46,367 bases of DNA from JACNLC01 sp964607375 (GTDB lineage: Bacteria; Fidelibacterota; Marinisomatia; SCGC-AAA003-L08; JACNLC01): contig CAZSJY010000006.1 in the NCBI GenBank assembly GCA_964607375.1, positions 1 through 46,367 on the forward strand. Reading direction: 5' to 3'. Shown here piece by piece: positions 1 to 9,103 of the stretch (positions are counted from its first letter, which is position 1; each line of letters begins with the position of its first letter). The notes below the pieces were generated by a model. The model ran no database searches, had not been told where the DNA came from, and saw nothing but the letters and a program-made list of their open reading frames with translations. A program made the position numbers and the translations under genes.

Positions 1-1
1 A

Positions 2-529
2 TTACAGATGGGCTGTATGACTTCTTTAGGTGTCCGTTTTTTTGTAGGAAGATCATCACACCTTGATCATATCCTAATTACAAACGAACTCTTTGATGAT
101 TTCAATAATATAAATTCTGACATCCAAACAATAAAAATAGATGATTATCTTGAAGGTGGATTTGATGAATACTACGAAAATATTTCTGACCATCGCCCTG
201 TGGGAATTATATTGGATTTTACAACTGTAGATGTTTCTAATATTGTAAAACCTGTTAATTATCACTTAACAAATTTTCCAAACCCGTTTAATCCAAGTAC
301 GACTATAGGCTTTACTATACCTGAGGTATATACACGGCGTGCAATGTCTTTACATATCTATGATTTGCAAGGTCAACTGGTAGAAATACTAGTAAGTAGC
401 AACAATTGGCAGGAAGCAGGTTATCACCAAGTCATTTGGAATGCAACTAATCATCAATCAGGTATTTATTTTGCAAAATTAACTACTAATGGTGAAACAA
501 AAACTAACAAATTAGTTTTGGTAAAATAA
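2..529 (+). CDS. Secreted endonuclease/exonuclease/phosphatase-family protein, C-terminal part, with T9SS/FlgD-like sorting domain
   Basis: The gene is cut by the left window edge and the frame is open from base 2, so only the C-terminus is visible. The visible part has 'SHLDHILIT' and, about 45 residues on, 'SDHRPV'. These match the last conserved blocks of the endonuclease/exonuclease/phosphatase (EEP, DNase I-like) fold, where the SDH histidine is catalytic. After residue ~80 follows a domain with 'NFPNPFNPSTTIGFTIP', 'IYDLQGQLV' and 'SGIYFAKL'. This is the pattern of type A C-terminal sorting / FlgD-like Ig domains that send FCB-group proteins out of the cell. The likely product is an extracellular nuclease or phosphodiesterase. 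The next gene starts one base after the stop, so it is the first visible member of a four-gene operon. The substrate cannot be told from this fragment. Confidence 0.8.
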   Translation, partial: LQMGCMTSLGVRFFVGRSSHLDHILITNELFDDFNNINSDIQTIKIDDYLEGGFDEYYENISDHRPVGIILDFTTVDVSNIVKPVNYHLTNFPNPFNPSTTIGFTIPEVYTRRAMSLHIYDLQGQLVEILVSSNNWQEAGYHQVIWNATNHQSGIYFAKLTTNGETKTNKLVLVK

Positions 530-530
530 T

Positions 531-2483
531 ATGAAGAAAATTATTCTATTCGTAATTCTAACCGTGGTACTTTCTCAATCACTTGAGAACATAGATTCTT
601 GGGCTTATCAACTACAAAACCTTGACCCAAACGAAGTCACACAAAACAATACTTTTGAATTGATAGTAATGGATTATTCGCTAACAGGAAATGATGAAGG
701 AGCATATTCGATAGAAGAAATCCAACTCATCAAAAACAGTGGAAAACTTGCTGTTTGTTACATATCAATTGGAGAAGCCGAAAATTATAGATCATATTGG
801 CAAAATTCGTGGAATAATAATCCACCAGAATGGTTAGGAGCAGAAAATCCAGACTGGGAGGGAAATTTCAAAGTAAAATTTTGGTACGCAGAATGGCAGA
901 ATATCATTTTCAATTGGCTTGATACCATCATAACTCAAGGATTTGATGGAATCTATATGGACATAATAGACGCATATTATTACTGGTTGGAAGAGGTAAA
1001 TCAAAATCAACAGGAACCTTATAGTGCGGTGTATATGATTGATTTTATCGAAAATATTCGTAATTATCTGAATGCAAATGGTGGGGGAAATATGGTCGTG
1101 ATTCCGCAAAATGGTGAATACATTGTTTGGGAAAATAATGTAACAGAAAATGATGTTCAACGATATCTCAATACTTGTGATGCAATTGGTGTTGAGGATT
1201 TATTTTTCTACGGGACTCAAGATATGAACAATTCGTATAATCCAGATAATGAGCGATTAGAATTACTCACAGAAGTTTATCAACCAGCAGGATGGTCAGT
1301 ATTTTCTGTTGAGTATTTGACACACCAAAACAAAATTAATCAATATCTTGAAGTAGCAGAAGAAAATGGATTTATTCCATATTGCTCTGTTAGAGATTTA
1401 GATGAATTGACTGATGGATTTGGGACAGTTACACCATTTCCCATCAATAGTGGCCGATTGGTTTTTCACCGATATTCCGATTGGGAAAATTGGGATGGGG
1501 AAATTTTCATCTACGATTTTGAAACACAGATTTTGCAAAATCTTACTCAACTTTGGAATTTAGATCATACACTGAATCCCCATTTTTCTCCCGATGGAAA
1601 CAAAATTGTATTTGCGGGTGTCCCGGAATACGAACACGAATACTATTTGTTTGATGTCTATGTTTGGAATTTCCTAACTGAAGAATTAATCAATCTGACT
1701 TCTGATAATAATTTATCTGACGAAGACCCTAAATTTTCTCCCGATGGGCAATCCGTTGTGTTTAAACAAAATGGTGATCTGAAGGTTATGAATTTGCAAG
1801 GAGAAATTATCTCAATTGTTACAAATGATGGATTTGAAACTGAAGAATCCGAGCCATATTTTACAGTAAATGGAGAACAAATTATCTATTTTCAAGGAGT
1901 TAACGAAACAGCAGACATCTACAAAATTAATCTTGATGGAACTGGAAAAATGCCTATCCAGAACATTGCAAACTTAAACGAATATTATCCCATTACAATT
2001 GATGATAATTCATATTTTTTCACTAGATCAGAATCTGAAGCAGTTGTGGTGGATGATATTTACATAGGTAATTTGTATGATAATTCTTCAACACCATTCT
2101 TCGCAAACTTACCTAACTTTGAGGATTCTGACCCATTTCCTGTTTCAGGTTATTTGACACTATTTTCGAGTAACCGAGAATCTGAAAATGGAGATTGGGA
2201 TTTATTCTTGGGAAATTCTGAATTACAGACAACTTTGAGCTTATCTGAATTTGGACTAAATACCAATCTACACGAATTGGGTGCGTGTTTTACTTTTATC
2301 TATCCCTCAGCTGAATTAGGTGATGTAAATTCCGACGGAATAATCGATATTTCAGATGTGATTCTAACTATTAATTACATCCTCGATATTGGAACTGAAA
2401 TCCAAAACGCGGATATGAATGATGATGGATTGATAAATGTGCTGGATATTGTGATTCTGATAGATTTAATTTCAGGAGAATAG
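531..2483 (+). CDS. Secreted TM1410/GH114-like glycoside hydrolase with TolB-type propeller and C-terminal dockerin
   Basis: The 650-residue protein starts with a signal peptide (hydrophobic stretch, residues 4-14). Residues ~20-290 look like the MJ1477/TM1410 family of putative glycoside hydrolases, related to GH114 endo-alpha-1,4-polygalactosaminidases: 'WAYQLQNLD', 'VMDYS' near 47, 'CYISIGEAE' at 76-84 and 'GFDGIYMDIIDAY' near 138-150. A region with PD40/TolB-like repeats follows ('FSPDGNKIVF' near 350, 'FSPDGQSVVF' near 400), which would form a beta-propeller. The last ~55 residues are a type I dockerin pair, with Ca-loops 'DVNSDGIIDISD' and 'DMNDDGLINVLD'; both keep side chains at loop positions 1, 3, 5, 9 and 12. 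The family suggests cleavage of an extracellular amino-sugar polymer, but the substrate is inference. The final codons GGA GAA form the ribosome binding site of the next gene. Confidence 0.8.
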   Translation: MKKIILFVILTVVLSQSLENIDSWAYQLQNLDPNEVTQNNTFELIVMDYSLTGNDEGAYSIEEIQLIKNSGKLAVCYISIGEAENYRSYWQNSWNNNPPEWLGAENPDWEGNFKVKFWYAEWQNIIFNWLDTIITQGFDGIYMDIIDAYYYWLEEVNQNQQEPYSAVYMIDFIENIRNYLNANGGGNMVVIPQNGEYIVWENNVTENDVQRYLNTCDAIGVEDLFFYGTQDMNNSYNPDNERLELLTEVYQPAGWSVFSVEYLTHQNKINQYLEVAEENGFIPYCSVRDLDELTDGFGTVTPFPINSGRLVFHRYSDWENWDGEIFIYDFETQILQNLTQLWNLDHTLNPHFSPDGNKIVFAGVPEYEHEYYLFDVYVWNFLTEELINLTSDNNLSDEDPKFSPDGQSVVFKQNGDLKVMNLQGEIISIVTNDGFETEESEPYFTVNGEQIIYFQGVNETADIYKINLDGTGKMPIQNIANLNEYYPITIDDNSYFFTRSESEAVVVDDIYIGNLYDNSSTPFFANLPNFEDSDPFPVSGYLTLFSSNRESENGDWDLFLGNSELQTTLSLSEFGLNTNLHELGACFTFIYPSAELGDVNSDGIIDISDVILTINYILDIGTEIQNADMNDDGLINVLDIVILIDLISGE

Positions 2484-2484
2484 A

Positions 2485-4935
2485 ATGAAATACATCATTA
2501 AAATTACTACTCTGTTGTTCGCTGTCTTATATGCAAGTCCAACTGAAATAATGGAAGAGCAACCATACTCACCCACTCAGATTTATCATACATACGGAGC
2601 ATCTCGTTTGACTCGAAATATGGTGGGGCTTTGGTCATTTGATGATACTCAAAATCTCGTAAATGCAGAAGTCGGGAATGATTTTGAATTGGTTGGTAAT
2701 CATCAGGCTGTAAATGGACCGGAAGATGGTGATGGTGCAGTTGAAATTGGGGTGGGTAGTTTTTACCGATGTTTCCACGATATTGCTCCTAATGGAACCG
2801 CAGGCGCAAATCCAGAATGGGTAAACAAATTCACCATTTTGATAGATTTTAAAGTAAATGAATTGGGACAATGGTATTCGTTCTTTCAAACTAATTACGG
2901 CAATTCAAATGATGGTGATGCATTTATCAATCCAAGTGGACAAATTGGAGTTGGCGACACGGGATATTCAGGCTATTATATTATTCCGGGTGAGTGGTAT
3001 CGTCTGGTTATTTCATCAGATTTGGGTGTGCATTATGATTATTATCTTGATGGGCAGTTTCTACACGATGGAGGTGAACAAGATTTTGAAGGACGATTTG
3101 CACTTTATCCGAATGACGATGGGAACCAATTACTTTTTTTTGCTGATAACAATGGGGAAGATAATGCTATTCAAATCGCTCAAGTCGCATTGTTTGACAC
3201 AGATTTATCAATGACTGAAATTTCTGCTCTAGGTGGATTTGGTCACGAAATTCCATCTCCTCCGCAAGCAGATATGAATCCATATTTGCAAAGTCCCACT
3301 CCAAATTCAATTTACATCAGCTGGCATTCACCACTCTCAGACAATACCATTGTCGAATATGGAACTACTGAAAGTTTAGGCCAGCAACAAATTGGTTCAG
3401 TGCATACATTTAACGAAGATATTGTTTGGCATACTGTTCATTTAACAGGGCTTCAGTCTGGCACTGAATATTTCTACAAATGTGTTACATCTTCAGAAGA
3501 AACGCCAATCTATACATTTCAAACACCACCCGAATATAATACAGATGATGCTCATATCAGATTTGTGCTATATGGAGATACTCGCACCGATTATGCTACT
3601 CACACGATGGTTGTTTTAGCAATGCAAGAAAAGTTATTAGAATTGTATGGAGAAAATTATCACAATAAGGTTGATTTGATTATGAATGTGGGGGATATTG
3701 TAACAAATGGAAATTCATTAAATCAATATATCACAGAGCATTTTAATCCGATCATTCCCATAACTCGCAATATCCCGTATATGATTAGTATTGGAAACCA
3801 CGAAGAGGAATCCTCTCATTTTTACAATTACATGAAGTATGAGAATTTTGGTGGTGACGAAGGAGAGAAATATTATAGTTTCCGATTTGGGAAGGTTTTG
3901 TTTTTAGTACTAAACTCTAACATCGAGGGGAATACGCAATATAATTGGACAGAAAATCAATTAGAATACGCCCAAAACAATAATGATATCCAGATGGTAT
4001 TCGCATTTTTGCATCATCCGGGTCATTCAGAGATTTGGCCTGATGGGAATACACATTGGGTGCAAAATTCTATCATTCCTTTGTTGGCTGAATACGATAA
4101 AGTTGAACAACTCACTTACGGACATTCCCATAATTATGAACGCGGTGCATTGGCTACTGGAAACCTCAGATTAATGCTCAATGGAGGTGGTGGTTCAGCA
4201 CTCGACCGTTGGGGGATGTATGAAAACCAAGAGGATTATTCAGAAATCCACATAGCACTTGACCACTATTGCTATACCATTATTGATGTAGATATTGATG
4301 AAAACAGTTATACAGCAGAAACTTACAGTCTAGGACACACCGATTTATGGCTGGGCAATGAGCTGGTTGATGAGTATGCTCGAAAACGAAATTATTCCGC
4401 ACCTATTCAACCCATTCCACTCTCGCCCATCAATTTTGTATCTGATAGTGTGGTGTTAATTGCATCAGAAATTGATAGTGAATTTGGATTAATGACATCA
4501 CAATTTCAACTTGCTGAACACAATACTGATTGGGGAAATCCTATTATAAATGAAATACGCGACGCAATGAATGTATATTGGGATTCCGGTGCACCGAACC
4601 ATGAACCTATAAATCTGAATGAAGGAATTATTATCACCGAACTCGAAGTAAATCCAAGCCTACTTCAATTCGAGCAATTCTATAAATGGAGAGTGCGATA
4701 TCGAGATGAAAATTTGAAATGGTCTAATTGGTCAGAAGAAGCAGAATTTTTGTATGGAGAATTTGAACTTGGCGATGCGAATTTTGACGGGATTATAGAT
4801 ATTTATGATGTAACTCTAACTACAAATTATATTCTTGGAGAAATAAATGAAATATCAAACGCTGATATGAATTACGATGGGTTTATTAATGTAGTGGATG
4901 TTGTGATGTTGGTAGATTTAATTTTAGGAGAATAG
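2485..4935 (+). CDS. Secreted purple-acid-phosphatase-like metallophosphoesterase with LamG-like and dockerin domains
   Basis: This 816-residue exported protein has a short N-terminal signal (residues ~4-17). A LamG/concanavalin-like jelly-roll region spans ~45-255 ('MVGLWSFDD', 'NKFTILIDFKV'). A fibronectin-III-like domain of the purple acid phosphatase N-terminal type follows ('SISWHS'-like 'SIYISWHS', 'GTEYFYKC'). The calcineurin-like catalytic domain covers ~355-620, with its metal-binding blocks in order: 'YGDTRTD', 'VGDIV' near 402, 'GNHEEE' near 438, 'HHPGHS' near 509 and 'YGHSHNYER' near 545. The C-terminus (from ~762) is a dockerin pair with loops 'DANFDGIIDIYD' and 'DMNYDGFINVVD'. 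By family it would release phosphate from organic monoesters or diesters outside the cell. It starts one base after the previous stop with an SD (GGAG) inside the preceding gene. The substrate is unknown, and the LamG-like part suggests glycan binding. Confidence 0.85.
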   Translation: MKYIIKITTLLFAVLYASPTEIMEEQPYSPTQIYHTYGASRLTRNMVGLWSFDDTQNLVNAEVGNDFELVGNHQAVNGPEDGDGAVEIGVGSFYRCFHDIAPNGTAGANPEWVNKFTILIDFKVNELGQWYSFFQTNYGNSNDGDAFINPSGQIGVGDTGYSGYYIIPGEWYRLVISSDLGVHYDYYLDGQFLHDGGEQDFEGRFALYPNDDGNQLLFFADNNGEDNAIQIAQVALFDTDLSMTEISALGGFGHEIPSPPQADMNPYLQSPTPNSIYISWHSPLSDNTIVEYGTTESLGQQQIGSVHTFNEDIVWHTVHLTGLQSGTEYFYKCVTSSEETPIYTFQTPPEYNTDDAHIRFVLYGDTRTDYATHTMVVLAMQEKLLELYGENYHNKVDLIMNVGDIVTNGNSLNQYITEHFNPIIPITRNIPYMISIGNHEEESSHFYNYMKYENFGGDEGEKYYSFRFGKVLFLVLNSNIEGNTQYNWTENQLEYAQNNNDIQMVFAFLHHPGHSEIWPDGNTHWVQNSIIPLLAEYDKVEQLTYGHSHNYERGALATGNLRLMLNGGGGSALDRWGMYENQEDYSEIHIALDHYCYTIIDVDIDENSYTAETYSLGHTDLWLGNELVDEYARKRNYSAPIQPIPLSPINFVSDSVVLIASEIDSEFGLMTSQFQLAEHNTDWGNPIINEIRDAMNVYWDSGAPNHEPINLNEGIIITELEVNPSLLQFEQFYKWRVRYRDENLKWSNWSEEAEFLYGEFELGDANFDGIIDIYDVTLTTNYILGEINEISNADMNYDGFINVVDVVMLVDLILGE

Positions 4936-4936
4936 A

Positions 4937-7900
4937 ATGAAATATTTTTTATCAGTATTGTTAATTGTTTCTACATTTACTCAAGTTATTGAAGACTTTG
5001 ATGATGGAGTTGTGGAATTTTCATCATTCCCGGAAGAAGATTTTCAGCCTGATTCTTGGGTACTCGATTCTCAAAATACATTTGAAGATTCACCATATTC
5101 TCTGAAAATTACAGGCAATTCGTGGAAAGTGGAATCAATTGAAGCGATACTAATCCAGCCTGATGATGTATGGCGAGTTGCATCATATTGTGAAGATGTC
5201 AGCGAAATTCAAGGTTTTGGTTTAACAGATTCTCTTCACACTATGTTCTATTCATTTTCTGGAACTCAAGAACTCGATATTGAAGAATGGGTTACTGTTT
5301 ATCAAGGTAGTTTCCCCGAAGAAAACTGGAATACTTTCCAATTACCAGTTGCCGATGATTGGTATGCTTGGTACGAATATTATCCTGAAATCATTGAAAT
5401 TGTGTTTGTTAATGACAACGATGGACAATCTTCTGGAGTGGTATATTTTGATGAAATTATCGATATTACTTCTACTCTTCCAATTCATCCAGAAGTTGAA
5501 ATCACATTTATTGTTGGGGAAGTTTATAGAAATTTTCAAGGCTTAAGAAATGTGGATATACAATTCTATAGCCAAGTTTCTGATGAAGATAGTGAAGAAC
5601 ATTTGTTTGTATGGAATTTCGGGGATGCTTCTACCAGCACAGAAGAAAATCCGTTACACACTTTTTTTGTAGAAGATGATCATCCATACACTGTTTTATT
5701 GGAAGTAACCGATGATACAGACAAGGTTGGTCAGGCAACTGTTCAAATTGAAGTTGATGAAGGAGAATCTTCCTTCCCAATTTTCATCAATTTTGTGGGG
5801 GATATTATGCTCGGTCGTGGATATGAATATCCAGGGGGGATTATTCCAACGCAAGGAGTAGAAGCAATCTTTGAACCCACTCTTTCTATACTGGGACAAT
5901 CTGCTGACATTACAGTTGCAAACTTGGAATGTCCACTAACAACATCAACAAATCACCATCCAACGAAGCCAATATATTTTAAAGGATCACCGGAAAATGT
6001 TGCAGGTTTAACATTTGCTGGGATAGATATTGTTACTCTTGCCAATAATCACATACTCGATTATATGCTCGATGGAATCCAAGAAACACAATCCGTCTTA
6101 ATGGAAAATAATATTTTGTTTTCGGGTGCAGGAAAAGATTCCTACGAAGCGTATCTCCCAGTGTTTTATCAAGAATCTGGGATCAATATTGCATTTTTGG
6201 CAAATAGTGATCGAACAGGTCAATATAACAATTATCAACCTTATTTGAATGCTGGTTACAACAAACCGGGATTTGCAAACCTAACTCCATACTATATCGA
6301 ACAACAAATAAATTCCGTACAGGAGGTTACTGATTTGATTGTAGTAGAAATGCACGCCGGAAGTGAGTATTCCACCACGCCGGGAAGTGAGTATGATAAA
6401 ACTGATTGGCAAGAAGAAGTTTTAGAAGATGAAGAGTATTCTCCTTTTAATGATATTCCACAAATGTGGGACATTGAGCTTCGGCACCACACAATTGATG
6501 CAGGTGCTGATTTGGTTGTAATTCATCATCCACATATTATTCAAGGAGTTGAATTATATAATGGTAAACTCATCGCTCATTCGTTGGGGAATTTTGCATT
6601 TGATTTGAGTTATGCTGAAACTTTTCCTTCAATGATTCTCAATGCAAAAATAGATGAAACTGGGTTCTATGACTATTCAATTACTCCGGTTTATATTGAT
6701 GATTATATTCCTCTACCTGCTACAGGTGGACTTGGTTTATATCTATTGGATAATTTAGCAATGCGGACAAAAGAACTAGATACCTATCTCTATGTGGATC
6801 GAGAAAATGTGATTGCGAGTGTAATGATGGATACACTATCGATGCCAAAAACAACTGTGTATAATCGAAGTGAAGTTCTATTTGATGAGAATGGATTTTC
6901 AGCTCCTATTTTTTTGGCGAAAAACGGAAATATATCAATAGTTGAAGAATTCCCTGATCTTCCAAATGCTGAATATCGACTTGGACGAGAGGTTGTTTGG
7001 ATGGGGAACTTTGAAGATGAGGGATCATCCCTGTGGAATGTAAACAGCAATGACGAATGGCTTGACACAACCGAATTCTATATGGGAAGCACCTCACTAC
7101 ATCACAGGAGAGACACTGGTTCTCCAGATAATATTGTAACTAATTTTGAGAAAAGACTAAAGGTTAACGCGGAGAAAAAACACTCACTTTATGGACATAT
7201 CAAAACTCAAAATGGTGACGCTGTTACAATTGAAATTAGGTATTATGATTCTAGAACAAGTCAAACATATCTTGCACAAGAAGATATTGGTGTTCATATA
7301 AGTGGAGATTCAGAGTGGACATTTTACCATAACGAGTTAGTTGTGCCGGAAGATACTCGTTTTATTGATATTCGGTTAAATAGTGATATTCCGCAAAATG
7401 GCGAAGCGCATTCATGGTTTGATAATGTTGGGGTTGTTGAATGGACTAACTGGACACAAATATCTCTTCAAAATGAGGTGATTAATCCAAACGATTATTA
7501 TTTTATTCAAATCAAATCTGAAGCAGAAGAAGAAACTTCAGAGCTTATTTATGTAGAAACGGTTTACACCCAATTGCCATCACCAAATCCGGAGTTTTCT
7601 GCATCTTCTGTTTTTGGGATAGCACCGTTGAATATCTCATTAACAAACGAATCAACGGGGGTTGTTGGTTATATATATTGGGATTTTGGTGATGGATCTA
7701 CTAGTTCTATGGCTAATCCAGAACATACTTACAGCAATCCCGGTAGTTATTCTGTTAGTATGACAATTTTAGATTATCAGGGAAATCCTCTTTCTAATAC
7801 AAAAGAAGATTTTATCAATATAATTGGAGATACACCAAATGGAGATATTGACACGAACGGTGAAGTTGATATTTACGATTTGGTGTCAATAATCAATTTT

Positions 7901-8017
7901 ATTCTAATTACCTCAGAACCCAATCCATATGAATTGTGGGTTTCGGATATCAGTGAAGATGGGATAGTTAATATTATTGATATTGTGTTGATTTTGGGAT
8001 TGATTAATGGTGATTAA
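4937..8017 (+). CDS. Secreted CapA-like metallophosphoesterase with PKD domains and C-terminal dockerin
   Basis: The 1026-residue product has a signal peptide (~1-16), then a galactose-binding-like N-terminal region. A PKD domain spans ~190-275 ('FVWNFGDASTSTEENP'). Residues ~283-560 match the CapA / poly-gamma-glutamate capsule protein family, a calcineurin-like phosphoesterase fold: 'FVGDIMLGRG', 'VANLECPLT', 'LANNHILDY', 'VVEMHAGSEY', 'VVIHHPHIIQG' and 'IAHSLGNFAFD'. A second beta-rich, carbohydrate-binding-like segment (~650-860), a second PKD ('YWDFGDGSTSS', ~885-960) and a dockerin pair (loops 'DIDTNGEVDIYD' and 'DISEDGIVNIID') complete it. CapA homologues are tied to polyglutamate capsule handling, but many secreted ones are uncharacterised. 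It starts one base after the previous stop and shares the embedded SD arrangement. It is the third dockerin protein in a row. Confidence 0.85.
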   Translation: MKYFLSVLLIVSTFTQVIEDFDDGVVEFSSFPEEDFQPDSWVLDSQNTFEDSPYSLKITGNSWKVESIEAILIQPDDVWRVASYCEDVSEIQGFGLTDSLHTMFYSFSGTQELDIEEWVTVYQGSFPEENWNTFQLPVADDWYAWYEYYPEIIEIVFVNDNDGQSSGVVYFDEIIDITSTLPIHPEVEITFIVGEVYRNFQGLRNVDIQFYSQVSDEDSEEHLFVWNFGDASTSTEENPLHTFFVEDDHPYTVLLEVTDDTDKVGQATVQIEVDEGESSFPIFINFVGDIMLGRGYEYPGGIIPTQGVEAIFEPTLSILGQSADITVANLECPLTTSTNHHPTKPIYFKGSPENVAGLTFAGIDIVTLANNHILDYMLDGIQETQSVLMENNILFSGAGKDSYEAYLPVFYQESGINIAFLANSDRTGQYNNYQPYLNAGYNKPGFANLTPYYIEQQINSVQEVTDLIVVEMHAGSEYSTTPGSEYDKTDWQEEVLEDEEYSPFNDIPQMWDIELRHHTIDAGADLVVIHHPHIIQGVELYNGKLIAHSLGNFAFDLSYAETFPSMILNAKIDETGFYDYSITPVYIDDYIPLPATGGLGLYLLDNLAMRTKELDTYLYVDRENVIASVMMDTLSMPKTTVYNRSEVLFDENGFSAPIFLAKNGNISIVEEFPDLPNAEYRLGREVVWMGNFEDEGSSLWNVNSNDEWLDTTEFYMGSTSLHHRRDTGSPDNIVTNFEKRLKVNAEKKHSLYGHIKTQNGDAVTIEIRYYDSRTSQTYLAQEDIGVHISGDSEWTFYHNELVVPEDTRFIDIRLNSDIPQNGEAHSWFDNVGVVEWTNWTQISLQNEVINPNDYYFIQIKSEAEEETSELIYVETVYTQLPSPNPEFSASSVFGIAPLNISLTNESTGVVGYIYWDFGDGSTSSMANPEHTYSNPGSYSVSMTILDYQGNPLSNTKEDFINIIGDTPNGDIDTNGEVDIYDLVSIINFILITSEPNPYELWVSDISEDGIVNIIDIVLILGLINGD

Positions 8018-8062
8018 ATCATTCATCATCGAACAGTGTCAGATGAGATATCAGGAGAATAA

Positions 8063-8524
8063 ATGAGTTACAGATTAGAAATAGAAATTCAATCTTCTAT
8101 TGAGAAAATTTGGAACGCTTGGACCTCAAAGGCAGAAGCAGAAAAGTGGTTAAGTCCAAGGGCAAATATTGAGTTTGTCGTCGGTGGTAAATATGAATTC
8201 TTTTGGAATGAAAATCCGAAAATTGACAGTACACTTGGTTGTAAAATAAAAACAATATTTCCAGCTAAATATTTACAGTTTGAATGGCAATGCAAAACCG
8301 AATTTTTTGGTATGTTTCAGTACCCACACAAACGAACACTTATTGATGTGCACCTCACTTCTTAAAATGGAAACACAAAGTTAATATTAGAACAAAAGGA
8401 AACCAGAAACTTGGATAAATGGAGTGAATACGATACTTGGATGAATAATGCTTGGCGAAATGCCTTAAACGAGTTAAAATTATATATAGAAAATAGATTT
8501 ATCTCGCAGGAATACTATGAATAA
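8063..8524 (+). pseudogene. AHSA1/SRPBCC-domain gene interrupted by one in-frame TAA
   Basis: A good start (ATG preceded by AGGAGAATAA) opens a frame that reads like the AHSA1 branch of the SRPBCC fold: 'IWNAWTSKAEAEKWLSP', 'VGGKYEFFW' and 'KYLQFEW'. It stops at a TAA (8363-8365) after 100 residues. In the same frame the reading continues without another stop to 8522-8524, and that stretch still looks like the family's C-terminal helix: 'TKLILEQKETRN', then 'MNNAWRNALNELK'. The combined 153 codons match the usual family length. A single substitution of a sense codon (for example AAA to TAA), or a sequencing error, explains it. The end overlaps the ATG of the next gene, as in an intact operon. 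Ligand or function of the intact form is unknown. Confidence 0.75.
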
Positions 8525-8822
8525 AAAAACTCAATTCATTAGTGTACTAAAACCGTGTAGACCTGATTTACACTGTACAGTTACAGAACAAGAAACCAAG
8601 ATATTCGAAGAACATATTCAATATAATAAAAACATGTTCTCAGAAAAGTTCATTGAGTTTGTAGGAACATCCTTCGAAGAAAATGAAAAACATTTTGCAA
8701 TTATAATTATCAATGCAGAAAGCAAAACCAAGGCATATGATATAATTGAAAACGATCCAGCAGTAAAACACAAACTCTTAATTTCAAAAATTACTGAGTT
8801 TAGTACTTACCTTTCCCATTAG
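8517..8822 (+). CDS. YciI-like (YCII-related) domain protein
   Basis: This is a 101-residue cytosolic protein with no signal or membrane segment. The layout fits the YCII/DGPF alpha+beta ferredoxin-like fold: an N-terminal strand, 'LHCTVTEQETKIFEEHIQY', a central strand pair 'FAIIIINAES', and near the end 'AYDIIENDPAVKHKLLISKI', the 'eeA..l...DPav' block of that family. The ATG lies inside the last codons of the broken AHSA1 gene (ATGAATAA overlap), which suggests translational coupling. SRPBCC and YciI genes are often found together in bacteria, but the biochemical role of most YciI proteins is unknown. The family call is fairly firm; no specific reaction can be assigned. Confidence 0.65.
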   Translation: MNKKTQFISVLKPCRPDLHCTVTEQETKIFEEHIQYNKNMFSEKFIEFVGTSFEENEKHFAIIIINAESKTKAYDIIENDPAVKHKLLISKITEFSTYLSH

Positions 8823-8893
8823 CCTGAGAAAGATGATTTAAACCAACTCCTAAATTTGTTGTATATTTTATTGTAATTAATGAGGTGAATTAT

Positions 8894-9103
8894 ATGAATC
8901 TTCAACAATATAAATTGTGTATGGCTAATCGATTTTTCTTTTTAATTTCAAGTGTTATTGTATGGCTTGGAAATTACAATACTGGTTTTTCTATAGTAAG
9001 TTGGTTGTTATATATTCCTGCAGTATTTTTCCTTTTAGCATCAATTACGGGTTATTGCTTTGGAATGATAATTTCTACAATGATATTTAAGGAGAATAAA
9101 TGA
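8894..9103 (+). CDS. Small inner-membrane protein, possibly DUF2892/YgaP-like
   Basis: A 69-residue protein has two hydrophobic segments (about 11-25 and 33-60). The ATG at 8894 is chosen over an in-frame GTG at 8885 because a Shine-Dalgarno GAGGTG sits just upstream of the ATG and would cover the GTG. The motif 'CMANRFFFLISSVIVWLG' followed by 'TGYCFGMII' resembles the DUF2892/YgaP-type two-helix membrane domain, which usually ends in 'TGfCPm'. Here Phe-Gly replaces Cys-Pro-like residues. Its stop overlaps the ATG of the following lipoprotein gene (ATGA), so the two are likely translated together. Function unknown; the family assignment is tentative. Confidence 0.55.
   Translation: MNLQQYKLCMANRFFFLISSVIVWLGNYNTGFSIVSWLLYIPAVFFLLASITGYCFGMIISTMIFKENK

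Noticed and set aside
8883..8893. GTG at 8885 as start of the small membrane protein
   Set aside because: It overlaps the Shine-Dalgarno of the ATG at 8894, which is the better start.
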